The notes under the pieces are model-generated. The model had not been told where the DNA came from. It saw nothing but the letters and a program-made list of their open reading frames with translations, and made no database searches. Position numbers and translations under genes: made by a program. Positions 7,948 through 16,536 of a DNA stretch of 64,000 nt are shown in pieces. The DNA is from VRUE01 sp963699225 (GTDB taxonomy: Bacteria > Actinomycetota > Thermoleophilia > Solirubrobacterales > 70-9). The stretch is taken from NCBI GenBank assembly GCA_963699225.1, contig OY969423.1:1984001-2048000 (forward strand), written 5' to 3'. The first letter of the stretch is position 1. Every line of letters starts with the position of its first letter.

Positions 7948-10900
7948 GGAAGGCAAGCGAGCAGATGGGAGACACAAAGACGATGCGTTACCACTTCCGG
8001 ATCGCGACTCTTCTCGCGGCGCTCTGCGTTCTGGGGATCGCCGCAACACCCGCGAGCGCCGCCGAACCGGGGGCAAAGCCGGGCTGGCGCCTCACGATCA
8101 TCCCCTACCCGACCAACTTCAAGCCGGGGGCGACGAGCACCTCACCCGCCGAAGGACCCGGCTACGCGCTGGTCGCGACGAACGTCGGAGGCGCCCCGAC
8201 CGAAGGCGAATTCACGCTCGAAGACACCCTGCCGAGCGGCGTCGTACCCTCGCCCTCTCAGGTCCCCTATGGCAGCTTTGGCGCCAGCGGATTCGGTGCC
8301 GGCGGCACACTGAGCTGCGCCGTCGCCGGGCAGACGGTCACTTGCGCGGCGAGCGAAGCGCTTTATCCCGGCCAGCAGGCCCTGGCCTACGTGCCGCTAG
8401 AAGTCGAAGCCGGCGCACCTACGAGCGTGGTCGACCAGGCCGTGGTCGAAGGCGGCGGCGCCGAACCGGCCGCTGCCACAGTGCCGACCCCGGTCAGCTC
8501 CGAACCGGCCCCCTTCGGCTTCTCCGTCGGCGACGCGGGCGCTCACGGCAGCGTTACCGCTGCCGACGGCTCGACCACGACCCAGGCGGGCTCGCACCCA
8601 TACCAGCTGACCGTGGGGATGGACTTCGCCAACAACCCCGAAAAGGGGTCCACGTTCGTGCCCGGGGGCAGCGTGCGCGACATCAGCGGCGAAGTGCCCC
8701 AGGGGATGCTCATCGACCCAAGCTCGGTGCCGCGGTGCGAAGAGGTGGACCTGGAGAACGAAGCGGTGGGCTGCCCCGACAACACCCAGATCGGCCTCGT
8801 CTCGATCTCCCTGAGTGCTTTCAAAGAACGTCCCAACATCTCCCTGCACGCCCTCTACAACATGGTTCCCCCACCGGGGATGCCGGCCGAGTTTGGCTTC
8901 GAAGTGGTCGGCGGCGTATACATCCACCTACTGGGCCGGGTGCGCAGCGATTCGGACTACGGGCTGGCGGCAGACGTGCGCAACATCACGGCGCAGCTCG
9001 GAACCCTCGGCACCGAAGTCAGCTTCTGGGGGAACCCGACCGACTCCGGCCACGACCAGACCCGCGGCAGCTGCGTGGAACACGGCAGCAGCTGCCCGCT
9101 GAAAGAAGAACTCCACACCGCCGCGGTCAGCCTGCCCGGCTCATGCAGCACCGAGCCGATCGACACCCTCCTCCACATGGCCAACTGGAGCGGCGAAGAA
9201 GCCGAAGCGAGCTATGAATCGACCGACGGCAACGGCAGCCCGGTCGGCATCGACGGCTGCAACTCGTTGCAGTTCGAACCGACACTGGAAGCGAGGCCGA
9301 CTACGAACCTCGCCGACAGCCCCTCGGGTCTTGATTTCAACCTGCACCAACCCCAAGAAGAAGACTTCGTCGGGCGCTCCACCGCCAACCTGAAGAACAC
9401 CACGGTCACCCTGCCGGCGGGGATGGCGCTGAACCCCTCTGCCGGCGGCGGCCTGGATGCCTGCACCCCTGCTCAGCTGGGCTCAGACGGAGCGGCACCC
9501 GCCAACTGCCCGGGGGCCTCGAAGATCGGCTCGGTGGAAGTCACCACGCCGCTCTTGCAAGAGCCCGTTCCCGGAGCGATCTACCTGGCAAAGCCCTTCG
9601 ACAACCCCTTCAACTCCCTGCTTGGGATCTACCTGGTGGTCGAAGACCAAGAACGGGGGATCGTCGCCAAGCTGCCGGGCAAGGTCACGGCCGACCCCAA
9701 CACCGGCCAACTGACCACGACGGTGCAAGAAAGCCCCGAGCTCCCATTGGAAGACGTGGCGCTCCATCTCTTCAACGGACCAAGGGCGGCACTAACCACC
9801 CCTGCAACCTGCGGCGCATACACCACCACCTCGACCCTCACCCCCTGGTCGACCCCCGAAGGAGCAGACGCCCATCCGGTGGACTCCTTCGAAACCACCA
9901 CAACCCCCCAAGGCGGCAACTGCCCCAGAAGTGGGGGAGAAGCCCCCAACAAGCCAACCTTCTCGGCAGGCACGATCAGCCCCCAAGCCGGCGCCTACTC
10001 TCCCTTCGTCCTCAAGATCACCAGAGAAGACGGAACCCAGCGCATCGCCGGCATCGACACCTCCCTGCCCGAGGGACTGACCGGCAAGCTCGCCGGCATC
10101 CCCTACTGCCCGGAGTCGGGCATCTCCCAGGCACTGGGCAGGACCCACAACGGCGACGGCGCCCTGGAGAAGGCAAGCCCATCCTGCCCGGCAAGCTCGG
10201 AAGTAGGAACAGCAGACGTAGCCGCAGGCTCGGGCATCACCCCCTTGCACGTGGGAGCCCACGCCTACCTAGCCGGCCCATACAAGGGCGCCCCGCTGAG
10301 CGTCGTCGTGATCACCCCGGCAGTCGCCGGCCCCTTCGACCTGGGAGTAGTGACCACCAGGGTCGCCCTCAACGTCGATCCCGAAACGGCGAAGATCCAC
10401 GCGGTAAGCGATCCCCTACCCCAGATCATCGACGGGATCCCCTTGGATGTGAGGAGCATCTCCCTTGAACTGGGACGCCCCTCCTTCACCCTCAACCCGA
10501 CCAGCTGCAACCCGACGGCGGTGGGGGGGAGCATCACCTCCCCCCTCGGAGGAACAGCAGCTCTCTCCTCCCCCTTCCAGGTAGGAGGCTGCTCGGCCCT
10601 CCCCTTCAAGCCAAAGCTCTCGGTAGTGCTCAGGGGAGGAACCAAGCGAGGCGACTTCCCGGCTCTAACCGCAACAGCAACAGCAAAGCCAGGCGAAGCC
10701 AACATCGGCAGGGTCGCGGTGACCCTGCCCCACTCCGCCTTCCTCGAACAGGGCCACATCGGCACCGTCTGCACCAGGGTGCAGTTCAACCAGGGATCGG
10801 TCCCCGGAGCAGCCTGCCCGGCCCGCTCGATCTACGGCAAGGCAACGGCGATAACGCCTCTTCTCGACCAGCCGCTCAGTGGACCGGTCTTCCTCAGATC

Positions 10901-11231
10901 CTCCACCCACCAGCTCCCCGACCTCGTAGTCGCCCTGCACGGCCAGGTCGACGTCGTCATCGCCGGCAAGGTCGACTCGGTCAAAGGCGCTCTTCGCAAT
11001 ACCTTCGAAGCAGTCCCCGACGCTCCCGTCTCCAAGTTCACCTTGCAGATGCAGGGCGGCAAGAAGGGCCTGATCGTCAACAGCCGCAACCTCTGTGCTG
11101 CAACGAACAAGGCGACGGTGCTGATGGACGGCCAGAACGGCAAGGTCTTTGACTCAACGCCGGTGGTTAAGGCGAAGTGCTCCGGGAAGAAAGCCCGCAA
11201 GGGCAAGAAGGGGCATAAGAAGGGCCGGTGA
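7944..11231 (+). CDS. Large exported repeat protein (DUF11-like family)
   Basis: 1095 residues if translation starts at ATG 7944, which overlaps the previous stop as ATGA; ATG 7983 (1082 residues) would put the start directly before the signal peptide MRYHFRIATLLAALCVLGIA. The mature part begins with an all-beta DUF11-like domain (EGEFTLEDTLPSG), then repeated modules of about 190 residues marked by LPAGMALNPSAGGGLDACTP, ASKIGSVEVTTPLL and similar phrases. The C-terminus is basic (SGKKARKGKKGHKKGR). It is coupled to the NHL gene and ends at a strong hairpin. Biochemical function is unknown. Confidence 0.8.
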   Translation: MRKASEQMGDTKTMRYHFRIATLLAALCVLGIAATPASAAEPGAKPGWRLTIIPYPTNFKPGATSTSPAEGPGYALVATNVGGAPTEGEFTLEDTLPSGVVPSPSQVPYGSFGASGFGAGGTLSCAVAGQTVTCAASEALYPGQQALAYVPLEVEAGAPTSVVDQAVVEGGGAEPAAATVPTPVSSEPAPFGFSVGDAGAHGSVTAADGSTTTQAGSHPYQLTVGMDFANNPEKGSTFVPGGSVRDISGEVPQGMLIDPSSVPRCEEVDLENEAVGCPDNTQIGLVSISLSAFKERPNISLHALYNMVPPPGMPAEFGFEVVGGVYIHLLGRVRSDSDYGLAADVRNITAQLGTLGTEVSFWGNPTDSGHDQTRGSCVEHGSSCPLKEELHTAAVSLPGSCSTEPIDTLLHMANWSGEEAEASYESTDGNGSPVGIDGCNSLQFEPTLEARPTTNLADSPSGLDFNLHQPQEEDFVGRSTANLKNTTVTLPAGMALNPSAGGGLDACTPAQLGSDGAAPANCPGASKIGSVEVTTPLLQEPVPGAIYLAKPFDNPFNSLLGIYLVVEDQERGIVAKLPGKVTADPNTGQLTTTVQESPELPLEDVALHLFNGPRAALTTPATCGAYTTTSTLTPWSTPEGADAHPVDSFETTTTPQGGNCPRSGGEAPNKPTFSAGTISPQAGAYSPFVLKITREDGTQRIAGIDTSLPEGLTGKLAGIPYCPESGISQALGRTHNGDGALEKASPSCPASSEVGTADVAAGSGITPLHVGAHAYLAGPYKGAPLSVVVITPAVAGPFDLGVVTTRVALNVDPETAKIHAVSDPLPQIIDGIPLDVRSISLELGRPSFTLNPTSCNPTAVGGSITSPLGGTAALSSPFQVGGCSALPFKPKLSVVLRGGTKRGDFPALTATATAKPGEANIGRVAVTLPHSAFLEQGHIGTVCTRVQFNQGSVPGAACPARSIYGKATAITPLLDQPLSGPVFLRSSTHQLPDLVVALHGQVDVVIAGKVDSVKGALRNTFEAVPDAPVSKFTLQMQGGKKGLIVNSRNLCAATNKATVLMDGQNGKVFDSTPVVKAKCSGKKARKGKKGHKKGR

Positions 11232-11234
11232 TCC

Positions 11235-11258
11235 TTCCGGCGGCATTCGCCGCCGGAA
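11235..11258 (+). terminator. Hairpin terminator after the exported-protein operon
   Basis: Perfect 9-base arms TTCCGGCGG and CCGCCGGAA with a 6-base loop, starting 3 bases after the stop codon of the large exported protein. Confidence 0.7.
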
Positions 11259-11285
11259 TTCGCCCTTGACTCGGGTGGCCGACAT

Positions 11286-11305
11286 ATACGAACATATGTT
11301 CGTAT
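11286..11305. promoter_or_regulatory. LexA (SOS) box overlapping the imuB start codon
   Basis: A perfect 20-base palindrome, ATACGAACATATGTTCGTAT, contains the actinobacterial LexA consensus CGAAC-N4-GTTCG. Its last bases form part of the ATG of imuB at 11304. TTGACT at 11266-11271 lies 14 bases upstream. The same arrangement recurs at 12796-12839. Confidence 0.9.
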
Positions 11306-12320
11306 GGAGGTTGCCTGTGTCCTGATCCCCGATTCCGCGCTTGCCGACCCTGTTGAGGCCGGCGAGCTGACCGAGGGGCTGTTGCGCCGACTTGAGAGGA
11401 TCGGCGCCGCGGTCGAGTCGGAGCGGGCCGGGGAGGCGTTCTTTGCCCTCGATGGGTTGCGCGGGATCCACGGGGGCACGAGTGCCGGGGTACTGGCGGC
11501 GGCGCGGCGTACGGCGGAGATCGAGGTGCGGATCGGGGTTGCGCCCACCCGCTTCGCCGCTCATGCCGCCGCGCGGAGGGAGACGATCGTCCCGCCGCCT
11601 GAGGCAGGCGACTTCCTGGCAGCGCTTCCCGTCTCGACGCTGGTCGGCAGGCTAGAGCTGCCGCCGCGCGAGGCGGGGGGCCTGATCGAGACGATGCGGC
11701 GGCTGGGGATTGAGGCGCTGGGCGACCTCGCGGCGCTCTCCCCAGGCCGCATCGCCGATCGCTTCGGGCCGGCCGGGTTGGAGGCGCTGCGGCTCGCCCG
11801 CGGCGAAGACGCGCCGCTGCGCCCGCGCCGCTCGCACGAGGAGCTGGCCGAGCAGCTCGAGCTGCCGGAAGGGGCTGCCGGTGGCCAGCTCGAGCACGCT
11901 CTGAAGCTGCTCGTCACCCGGCTGCTCGCCGCGCCACAGCGCAAGGGCAGGACGCTGCTGGGGCTGCGCCTTGGCGCCGTGCTCAGCGGCGGCGGCAGCT
12001 GGAGCGTCGACCAGGGGCTTGGGCGGCCGACCGCCTCGGAGCGGACCCTGCGCGCGGTGCTGGCGCCGCGGCTGGAGACGCTGCCGGGACCGGTCGCCGC
12101 TCTGCGGCTTCGCGCCCTCGGCCTCGGCCCACCGGTCGGCGATCAGCTCGAGCTCTCGCTGCGCGGCGCAGAGCACCGCAAGCGCCGCCTCGGCGAGGCG
12201 ATCCGCGAGGTCCGCACCGCCCAGGGCGCCGACTCGCTGCTGACGATCGTGCCGCTCGACTCCGCCTCGCGCTTCCCCGAGCGCTGGGCGATGCTGACTC
12301 CGGCCGCGGCTCGGCTATAG
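11304..12320 (+). CDS. imuB: ImuB-like Y-family polymerase homologue (inactive type), compact
   Basis: 338 residues. The region LRRLGIEALGDLAALSPGRI with RFGPAGLEALRLARGEDAPL is the thumb/helix-hairpin part of Y-family polymerases, and the last 150 residues resemble the little-finger domain. The N-terminus MEVACVLIPDSALADP lacks the catalytic D-x-D start of DinB, as in mycobacterial ImuB. It is much shorter than that protein (about 520 residues): the alphabet of the palm/fingers segment between IPDSALAD and FFALDGL seems missing. ImuB normally bridges the beta clamp and DnaE2. An SOS box overlaps its start; dnaE2 lies downstream. Confidence 0.78.
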   Translation: MEVACVLIPDSALADPVEAGELTEGLLRRLERIGAAVESERAGEAFFALDGLRGIHGGTSAGVLAAARRTAEIEVRIGVAPTRFAAHAAARRETIVPPPEAGDFLAALPVSTLVGRLELPPREAGGLIETMRRLGIEALGDLAALSPGRIADRFGPAGLEALRLARGEDAPLRPRRSHEELAEQLELPEGAAGGQLEHALKLLVTRLLAAPQRKGRTLLGLRLGAVLSGGGSWSVDQGLGRPTASERTLRAVLAPRLETLPGPVAALRLRALGLGPPVGDQLELSLRGAEHRKRRLGEAIREVRTAQGADSLLTIVPLDSASRFPERWAMLTPAAARL

Positions 12321-12399
12321 CGCTTTGGCGCAGCCGAAATGACGCTTCCGTGACGTTTCGCGCACCACGAGCGCGTAATCGCCTGCGACAATACGTTCC

Positions 12400-12765
12400 A
12401 TGCTCAATCGCCGCAAAGAGAGCCTTCGCGAGCTCATCCAGCATCAGCGCGAGGAGTCTGCCCGCCGGCACGAAGAGTTCTTGCAGCGCGAGGAGGAGCG
12501 CAAGCAGGAATTCGATCTCTACATGGAGAAGCGCGACGAGGAGAGCGGGGATCGCGAGGCGCGGCTTCAGCTCCTCGCCGAAAAAGCCGAAGCTCGGGAA
12601 GAGGAAACCCGGGAGTTCAACCGCGAGATCCTGCTCCGCAACGAGAAGGTCTACATCGGCGTGATCGCCGAGATGGAGGAAAGCACGAGGCAGCTGCGAG
12701 CGAACACGCAGGCCGTCCTCAGCGTCCTCGACCGTCTCAACGGCCCCGGCGAAGCCGCCGCTTAG
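12400..12765 (+). CDS. Hypothetical coiled-coil protein inside the mutasome cluster
   Basis: 121 residues, highly charged. Residues 1-95 are rich in Glu/Arg with a heptad-like pattern (REESARRHEEFLQREEERKQ) and predict a long coiled coil; the C-terminal part QLRANTQAVLSVLDRLNG looks like a short amphipathic helix. No signal peptide or membrane helix. It sits between imuB and DUF6504-dnaE2 but has no LexA box of its own, so it may be transcribed constitutively or by read-through. I do not recognise a family. Confidence 0.7.
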   Translation: MLNRRKESLRELIQHQREESARRHEEFLQREEERKQEFDLYMEKRDEESGDREARLQLLAEKAEAREEETREFNREILLRNEKVYIGVIAEMEESTRQLRANTQAVLSVLDRLNGPGEAAA

Positions 12766-12811
12766 CTTCATCTTGTTAAGGCCAGACGCTTTGGCTTGAC
12801 TCCGTTTACTC

Positions 12812-12839
12812 AGTCATACGAACATATGTTCGTATGACT
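12812..12839. promoter_or_regulatory. LexA (SOS) box overlapping the start of the DUF6504-dnaE2 operon
   Basis: A perfect 28-base palindrome centred on CGAACATATGTTCG, containing the ATG (12834) of the DUF6504 gene. TTGACT at 12796-12801 lies 14 bases before the shared ATACGAACAT core, exactly as at imuB. Confidence 0.9.
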
Positions 12840-13082
12840 CCGGGACTGCGAAGACTCTACGTGCCGCGACCGGCGAAGGTTGTGGCCGATTCGGCGGGGA
12901 AGCCGACCTCGGTCGATGGGGTCGCGGTCGAGACGGTGCGGGAGGAGTGGGTGGTCGAGGACCGCTGGTGGACGCCGAATCCGCTCGGCCGCCACTACTT
13001 CGAGCTGGTGCTCGCCGACGGCCGCAACCTGGTCGTCTTCCGCAGCATCGTCAGCAAACGCTGGTACCGGCAGCGTGGCTGA
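12834..13082 (+). CDS. DUF6504 family protein of the mutasome operon
   Basis: 82 residues. It contains VDGVAVETVREEWVVEDRWW, then GRHYFELVLADGRNLVVF and a final WYRQRG, the pattern of DUF6504 proteins that sit beside imuB/dnaE2 in actinobacteria. The start codon lies inside a LexA palindrome, which implies SOS induction and probably a leaderless message. Its TGA overlaps the ATG of dnaE2 (TGATG), so the two are translationally coupled. No biochemical role is established to my knowledge. Confidence 0.75.
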   Translation: MTPGLRRLYVPRPAKVVADSAGKPTSVDGVAVETVREEWVVEDRWWTPNPLGRHYFELVLADGRNLVVFRSIVSKRWYRQRG

Positions 13083-16000
13083 TGGCGGCTGCGGCCCCCT
13101 ACGTCGAGCTGCACGCTCACTCGGCCTTCTCCTTCCTCGATGGTGCCTCGACGCCGGCCGAGCTGGCCGCCGCCGCGGCGCAGCTCGGCTACCCGGCCTT
13201 CGCGCTGACCGATCACGATGGGGTCTGGGGGTCGATGGAGCTCGTCCAGGCCTGCAAGGGGTCAGAGGTCAGAGCGATCACGGGCACAGAGTTGACAGTG
13301 GGTATCGAGCCGGCGGGTCCCCCTACGGCGCCACCCGCCGGCAGATACGTCCACCTGACACTCCTGGTCCAGGACGCGACCGGCTACCGCAATCTCTGCC
13401 GGCTGCTTACAGCAGCTCATTCGCACACTCGCGACAACAGGGCGCGCACCGCCGGTCAGCCTTGGGTGAGTCTGGGGCAGCTCGAAGAGCACGCTGAGGG
13501 GCTGGTCTGCCTCTCAGGGTGCGCCGGCGCGGGGATGCTTGCCGCTGCCTGGGAGAGGGGGGACGCGGCCGCGGGAGCGGAGGCCGCCCGTGGGCTGCTC
13601 AGGGCCTTCGGGCGGGACCGCTTCCGGATCGAGCTGCAGCGGCCCTTCTGGCGCCGCGACCGCAGCCGCAACCGCTGGCTCGCCGGGCTGGCCGAGCGGC
13701 TGGGGGTGCCCGCGGTCGCCACCGGCAACGTCCACTCGCACGCCAGGCATCGCGCTCACCTACAGGATGCCTTCGTCGCGACCCGGCTGGGGATGACGCT
13801 GGAGGAGTCCGAGTCGCTGCGGCGGGGAAACTCGAGCTCGGTCCTGCGCTCGCCCCGGGCGATGGCCAAGAGCTTTGCCGATTACCCCGACGCCGTCGTC
13901 GAGACCCTGCGGCTTGCCGAGCGGCTCGAGTTCGACCTCAGCCGCGAGCTCGGCTACCGCTACCCGCGTGCCGAGGAGCCGGGCGTCGACCGCAAGCTGG
14001 CCGAGCTCTGCCGGGTCTTGCTGGCCGAACGCTACGCCGGCCCGCCGCATCGGGGCGAGGCCGAAGCGGGCCTGGAAAAAGAGCTCGAGACGATCCGCGC
14101 CCTTGGCCTCTCCGGCTTCTTCCTGCTCCACCACGATCTGCTGCTGCTCGCCCGCGAGGTCGCCGCCGAGGTGCGCGGCCGCGACTCGGCCCGCTCGATT
14201 CTGCCGCCCGGCCGCGGCCGCGGCTCCAGCGTCAGCTCGATCGTCTGTTACCTCACCGGCCTCTCCCACATCGACCCGGTCGCCAACGACCTCAACTCCA
14301 GCCGCTTCCTCAACGAGGAGGTGGGCAAGGAAGTCGGGGCGACGATGCCCGATATCGACCTCGACTTCCCGCGCGACATCCGCGAGGTGCTGATCCCGCG
14401 CGTGCACGAGCGCTACGGGTCCGAGCACTCGGCCCTGGTCGCCGCCTTTCCCACCTACCGCCCGCGCGCCGCCGTGCGCGACCTCGGCAAGGTGCTGGGG
14501 CTGCCGGCGGGGGAGGTCGACCGGGTGGCGAAGATGGTCGGCTTCCACGAGCGCAGCGGCGAGATCGAGAAGGATGTGATCGCCGCGATTGGGCCCGAGC
14601 GGACGGCGACCCCGCGCTGGCAGGCGCTGCTGCGGCTCTGCCCGGAGGCGATGGGTTTGCCCCGGCACGCCTCCCAGCACCCCGGTGGCATGGTGATCTC
14701 GACCCGGCCGCTGATCGATGTCTGCCCGGTCGTGCCGGCGGCGATGGAGGGACGGCAGATCGTCCAGTGGGACAAGGACTCCTGCAACGACGCCGGCTTC
14801 CTCAAGATCGACCTGCTCGGGCTGGGGATGCTCTCGGCGGTCGAGCGCTGCGTCGACGAAGTGAGGGAGACGCGGCGGGAGACGCTCGACCTCTCGCGCA
14901 TCCCCTTCGACGACGCCGAGACCTTCCGCTCGATCCAAGCCGCCGAGACCACCGGCGTCTTCCAGATCGAGAGCCGCGCCCAGATGTCGATGCTGCCCCG
15001 CACCCGCCCGCAGAACCTCGACGACCTCACCGTGCAGGTGGCGCTGGTTCGCCCCGGCCCGATCCAGGGCGGCGCCGTGCACCCATATATAGAGCGGCTG
15101 AAGCGGCGGCGCGAGGATCCGAGCTTCGAGGTCCCCTACGCGCACCCGCTGCTGAAGGACGTGCTGGCGTACACGCTCGGCACGATCGTCTTCCAGGAGC
15201 AAGTGATCGAAGTGGCGATCGCCCTGGCCGGCTTCACCGCCCCCCAGGCGGACTCGTTGCGGCGGGCGATGAGCCGCAAGCGCTCCGAGGCAGCGATGCA
15301 GGACCACCACGATCGTTTCATCGCTGGTGCCGTGAAGAAGAAAGTGCCCGAAGTAGTGGCGGAGCGTGTCTGGGAGCAGATCCGCGGCTTCTCCGGCTTC
15401 GGCTTCCCCAAAGCGCACTCGGCCGCCTTCGGCCTGCTTGCCTACCAGTCGGCCTGGCTGCGGGTCCACCGCCCGCAGGAGTTCCTCTGCGCCCTGCTCA
15501 ACGAGCAGCCGATGGGCTTCTACCCGCCTGACGCGCTCGTCCACGAGGCGCAGCGCCGCAGCGTGCAGGTGGCCGGCCCCGACGCCAACCGCAGCCGGCT
15601 GCTCTGCCACGTCGAGCCGATCGAAGGCGAGCTGACCGTGCGGATTGGGCTCGGCTACGTCAAGGGCGCGCGCAAGGAGGAGATGGAGAGCCTCGTCGCC
15701 GCGCGCGAGCGCAGTGGCGACTACGCCGGGATCGCCGACCTCGCCTCGCGCTCGGGCGCGGGTCGCGACGGCCTCGAACGCCTAGCTTGGGCTGGCGCTC
15801 TCGACGACCTGGTCGGCCGTCGTGGCGGCGACCTTTGCCTCGCGGTGGGGAGGGGGCGCCGTGAGGCGCTGTGGGAGGCGGGGGGAGCCGGTACCGGTCG
15901 GCGACACGGCGAGGACGTGCAGATGGCCCTGCCACTTGAACCACCCCGGGCGCCCGAGCTGAAGCCGTTGGGTGACTGGGAACGGCTGATCGCCAACTAC

Positions 16001-16516
16001 CACTCGGTCGGGATGACCCTCGATGCGCACCCACTGGGCTTGATGCGGGACGATCTCGACGACGAGGTCCGGTCCAGCGCCGATCTCGAGCGGGCCGAGA
16101 ACGGCGCGACGGTCGCAGTGGCGGGCTTCGTCGTCGCCCGCCAGCGCCCCGGAACCGCCAACGGAATCGTCTTCATGCTGCTCGAGGACGAGCTGGGGAC
16201 CGTCAACCTCGTGGTTCCGCCGCCCGTCTACGAGCGCTGCCGCGCTGCCGTTCGCGCCGCCCCCTTGGTCCGCGCGCTGGGCAGGCTCGAGCGCCACGAA
16301 GGCACGACCAACGTCGTCGTCTCGGAGGTGGCCGAGCTGAGCATCCCCAAGGCTTCGGCCCAGCGGGGGCGAGACGAGGATGCCGAGAGCCCACGGCCCC
16401 CGAGCCGTTCCGCCCTGCCCCGTCGGCCGGGGACGCCTCGCCGGCAGCTGCGCGAGCATGCCGTGGCTGAGCTGCGCGCCGTCGTCCCCGAGGCCCACAG
16501 TTGGGGGCGCCGTTGA
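13082..16516 (+). CDS. dnaE2: Error-prone DNA polymerase III alpha subunit DnaE2
   Basis: 1144 residues. The N-terminal PHP domain begins YVELHAHSAFSFLDGASTP. The polymerase catalytic aspartates are visible as MPDIDLDF (D424, D426) and FLKIDLLGL (D577). Further family motifs are QIVQWDKDSCNDAGF, FQEQVIEVAIALAGF and SGFGFPKAHSAAFGLLAYQS; an OB-fold domain follows near residues 1000-1100. DnaE2 performs translesion synthesis and damage-induced mutagenesis with ImuB. The gene overlaps DUF6504 by one base and should be SOS-induced from the box at 12812. The length is normal for the family. Confidence 0.95.
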   Translation: MAAAAPYVELHAHSAFSFLDGASTPAELAAAAAQLGYPAFALTDHDGVWGSMELVQACKGSEVRAITGTELTVGIEPAGPPTAPPAGRYVHLTLLVQDATGYRNLCRLLTAAHSHTRDNRARTAGQPWVSLGQLEEHAEGLVCLSGCAGAGMLAAAWERGDAAAGAEAARGLLRAFGRDRFRIELQRPFWRRDRSRNRWLAGLAERLGVPAVATGNVHSHARHRAHLQDAFVATRLGMTLEESESLRRGNSSSVLRSPRAMAKSFADYPDAVVETLRLAERLEFDLSRELGYRYPRAEEPGVDRKLAELCRVLLAERYAGPPHRGEAEAGLEKELETIRALGLSGFFLLHHDLLLLAREVAAEVRGRDSARSILPPGRGRGSSVSSIVCYLTGLSHIDPVANDLNSSRFLNEEVGKEVGATMPDIDLDFPRDIREVLIPRVHERYGSEHSALVAAFPTYRPRAAVRDLGKVLGLPAGEVDRVAKMVGFHERSGEIEKDVIAAIGPERTATPRWQALLRLCPEAMGLPRHASQHPGGMVISTRPLIDVCPVVPAAMEGRQIVQWDKDSCNDAGFLKIDLLGLGMLSAVERCVDEVRETRRETLDLSRIPFDDAETFRSIQAAETTGVFQIESRAQMSMLPRTRPQNLDDLTVQVALVRPGPIQGGAVHPYIERLKRRREDPSFEVPYAHPLLKDVLAYTLGTIVFQEQVIEVAIALAGFTAPQADSLRRAMSRKRSEAAMQDHHDRFIAGAVKKKVPEVVAERVWEQIRGFSGFGFPKAHSAAFGLLAYQSAWLRVHRPQEFLCALLNEQPMGFYPPDALVHEAQRRSVQVAGPDANRSRLLCHVEPIEGELTVRIGLGYVKGARKEEMESLVAARERSGDYAGIADLASRSGAGRDGLERLAWAGALDDLVGRRGGDLCLAVGRGRREALWEAGGAGTGRRHGEDVQMALPLEPPRAPELKPLGDWERLIANYHSVGMTLDAHPLGLMRDDLDDEVRSSADLERAENGATVAVAGFVVARQRPGTANGIVFMLLEDELGTVNLVVPPPVYERCRAAVRAAPLVRALGRLERHEGTTNVVVSEVAELSIPKASAQRGRDEDAESPRPPSRSALPRRPGTPRRQLREHAVAELRAVVPEAHSWGRR

Positions 16517-16536
16517 CGCGATCGTGTGGATCGCCG

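Noticed and set aside
7694..9217. Arg-rich plus-strand frame of 507 codons overlapping the DUF11-like gene
   Set aside because: Composition is typical of an out-of-frame reading; the other frame has signal peptide and repeats.
13760..15610. Long minus-strand open frame (616 codons) inside dnaE2
   Set aside because: The plus strand has clear DnaE2 motifs throughout. The minus-strand frame is a GC-rich shadow with no family pattern.
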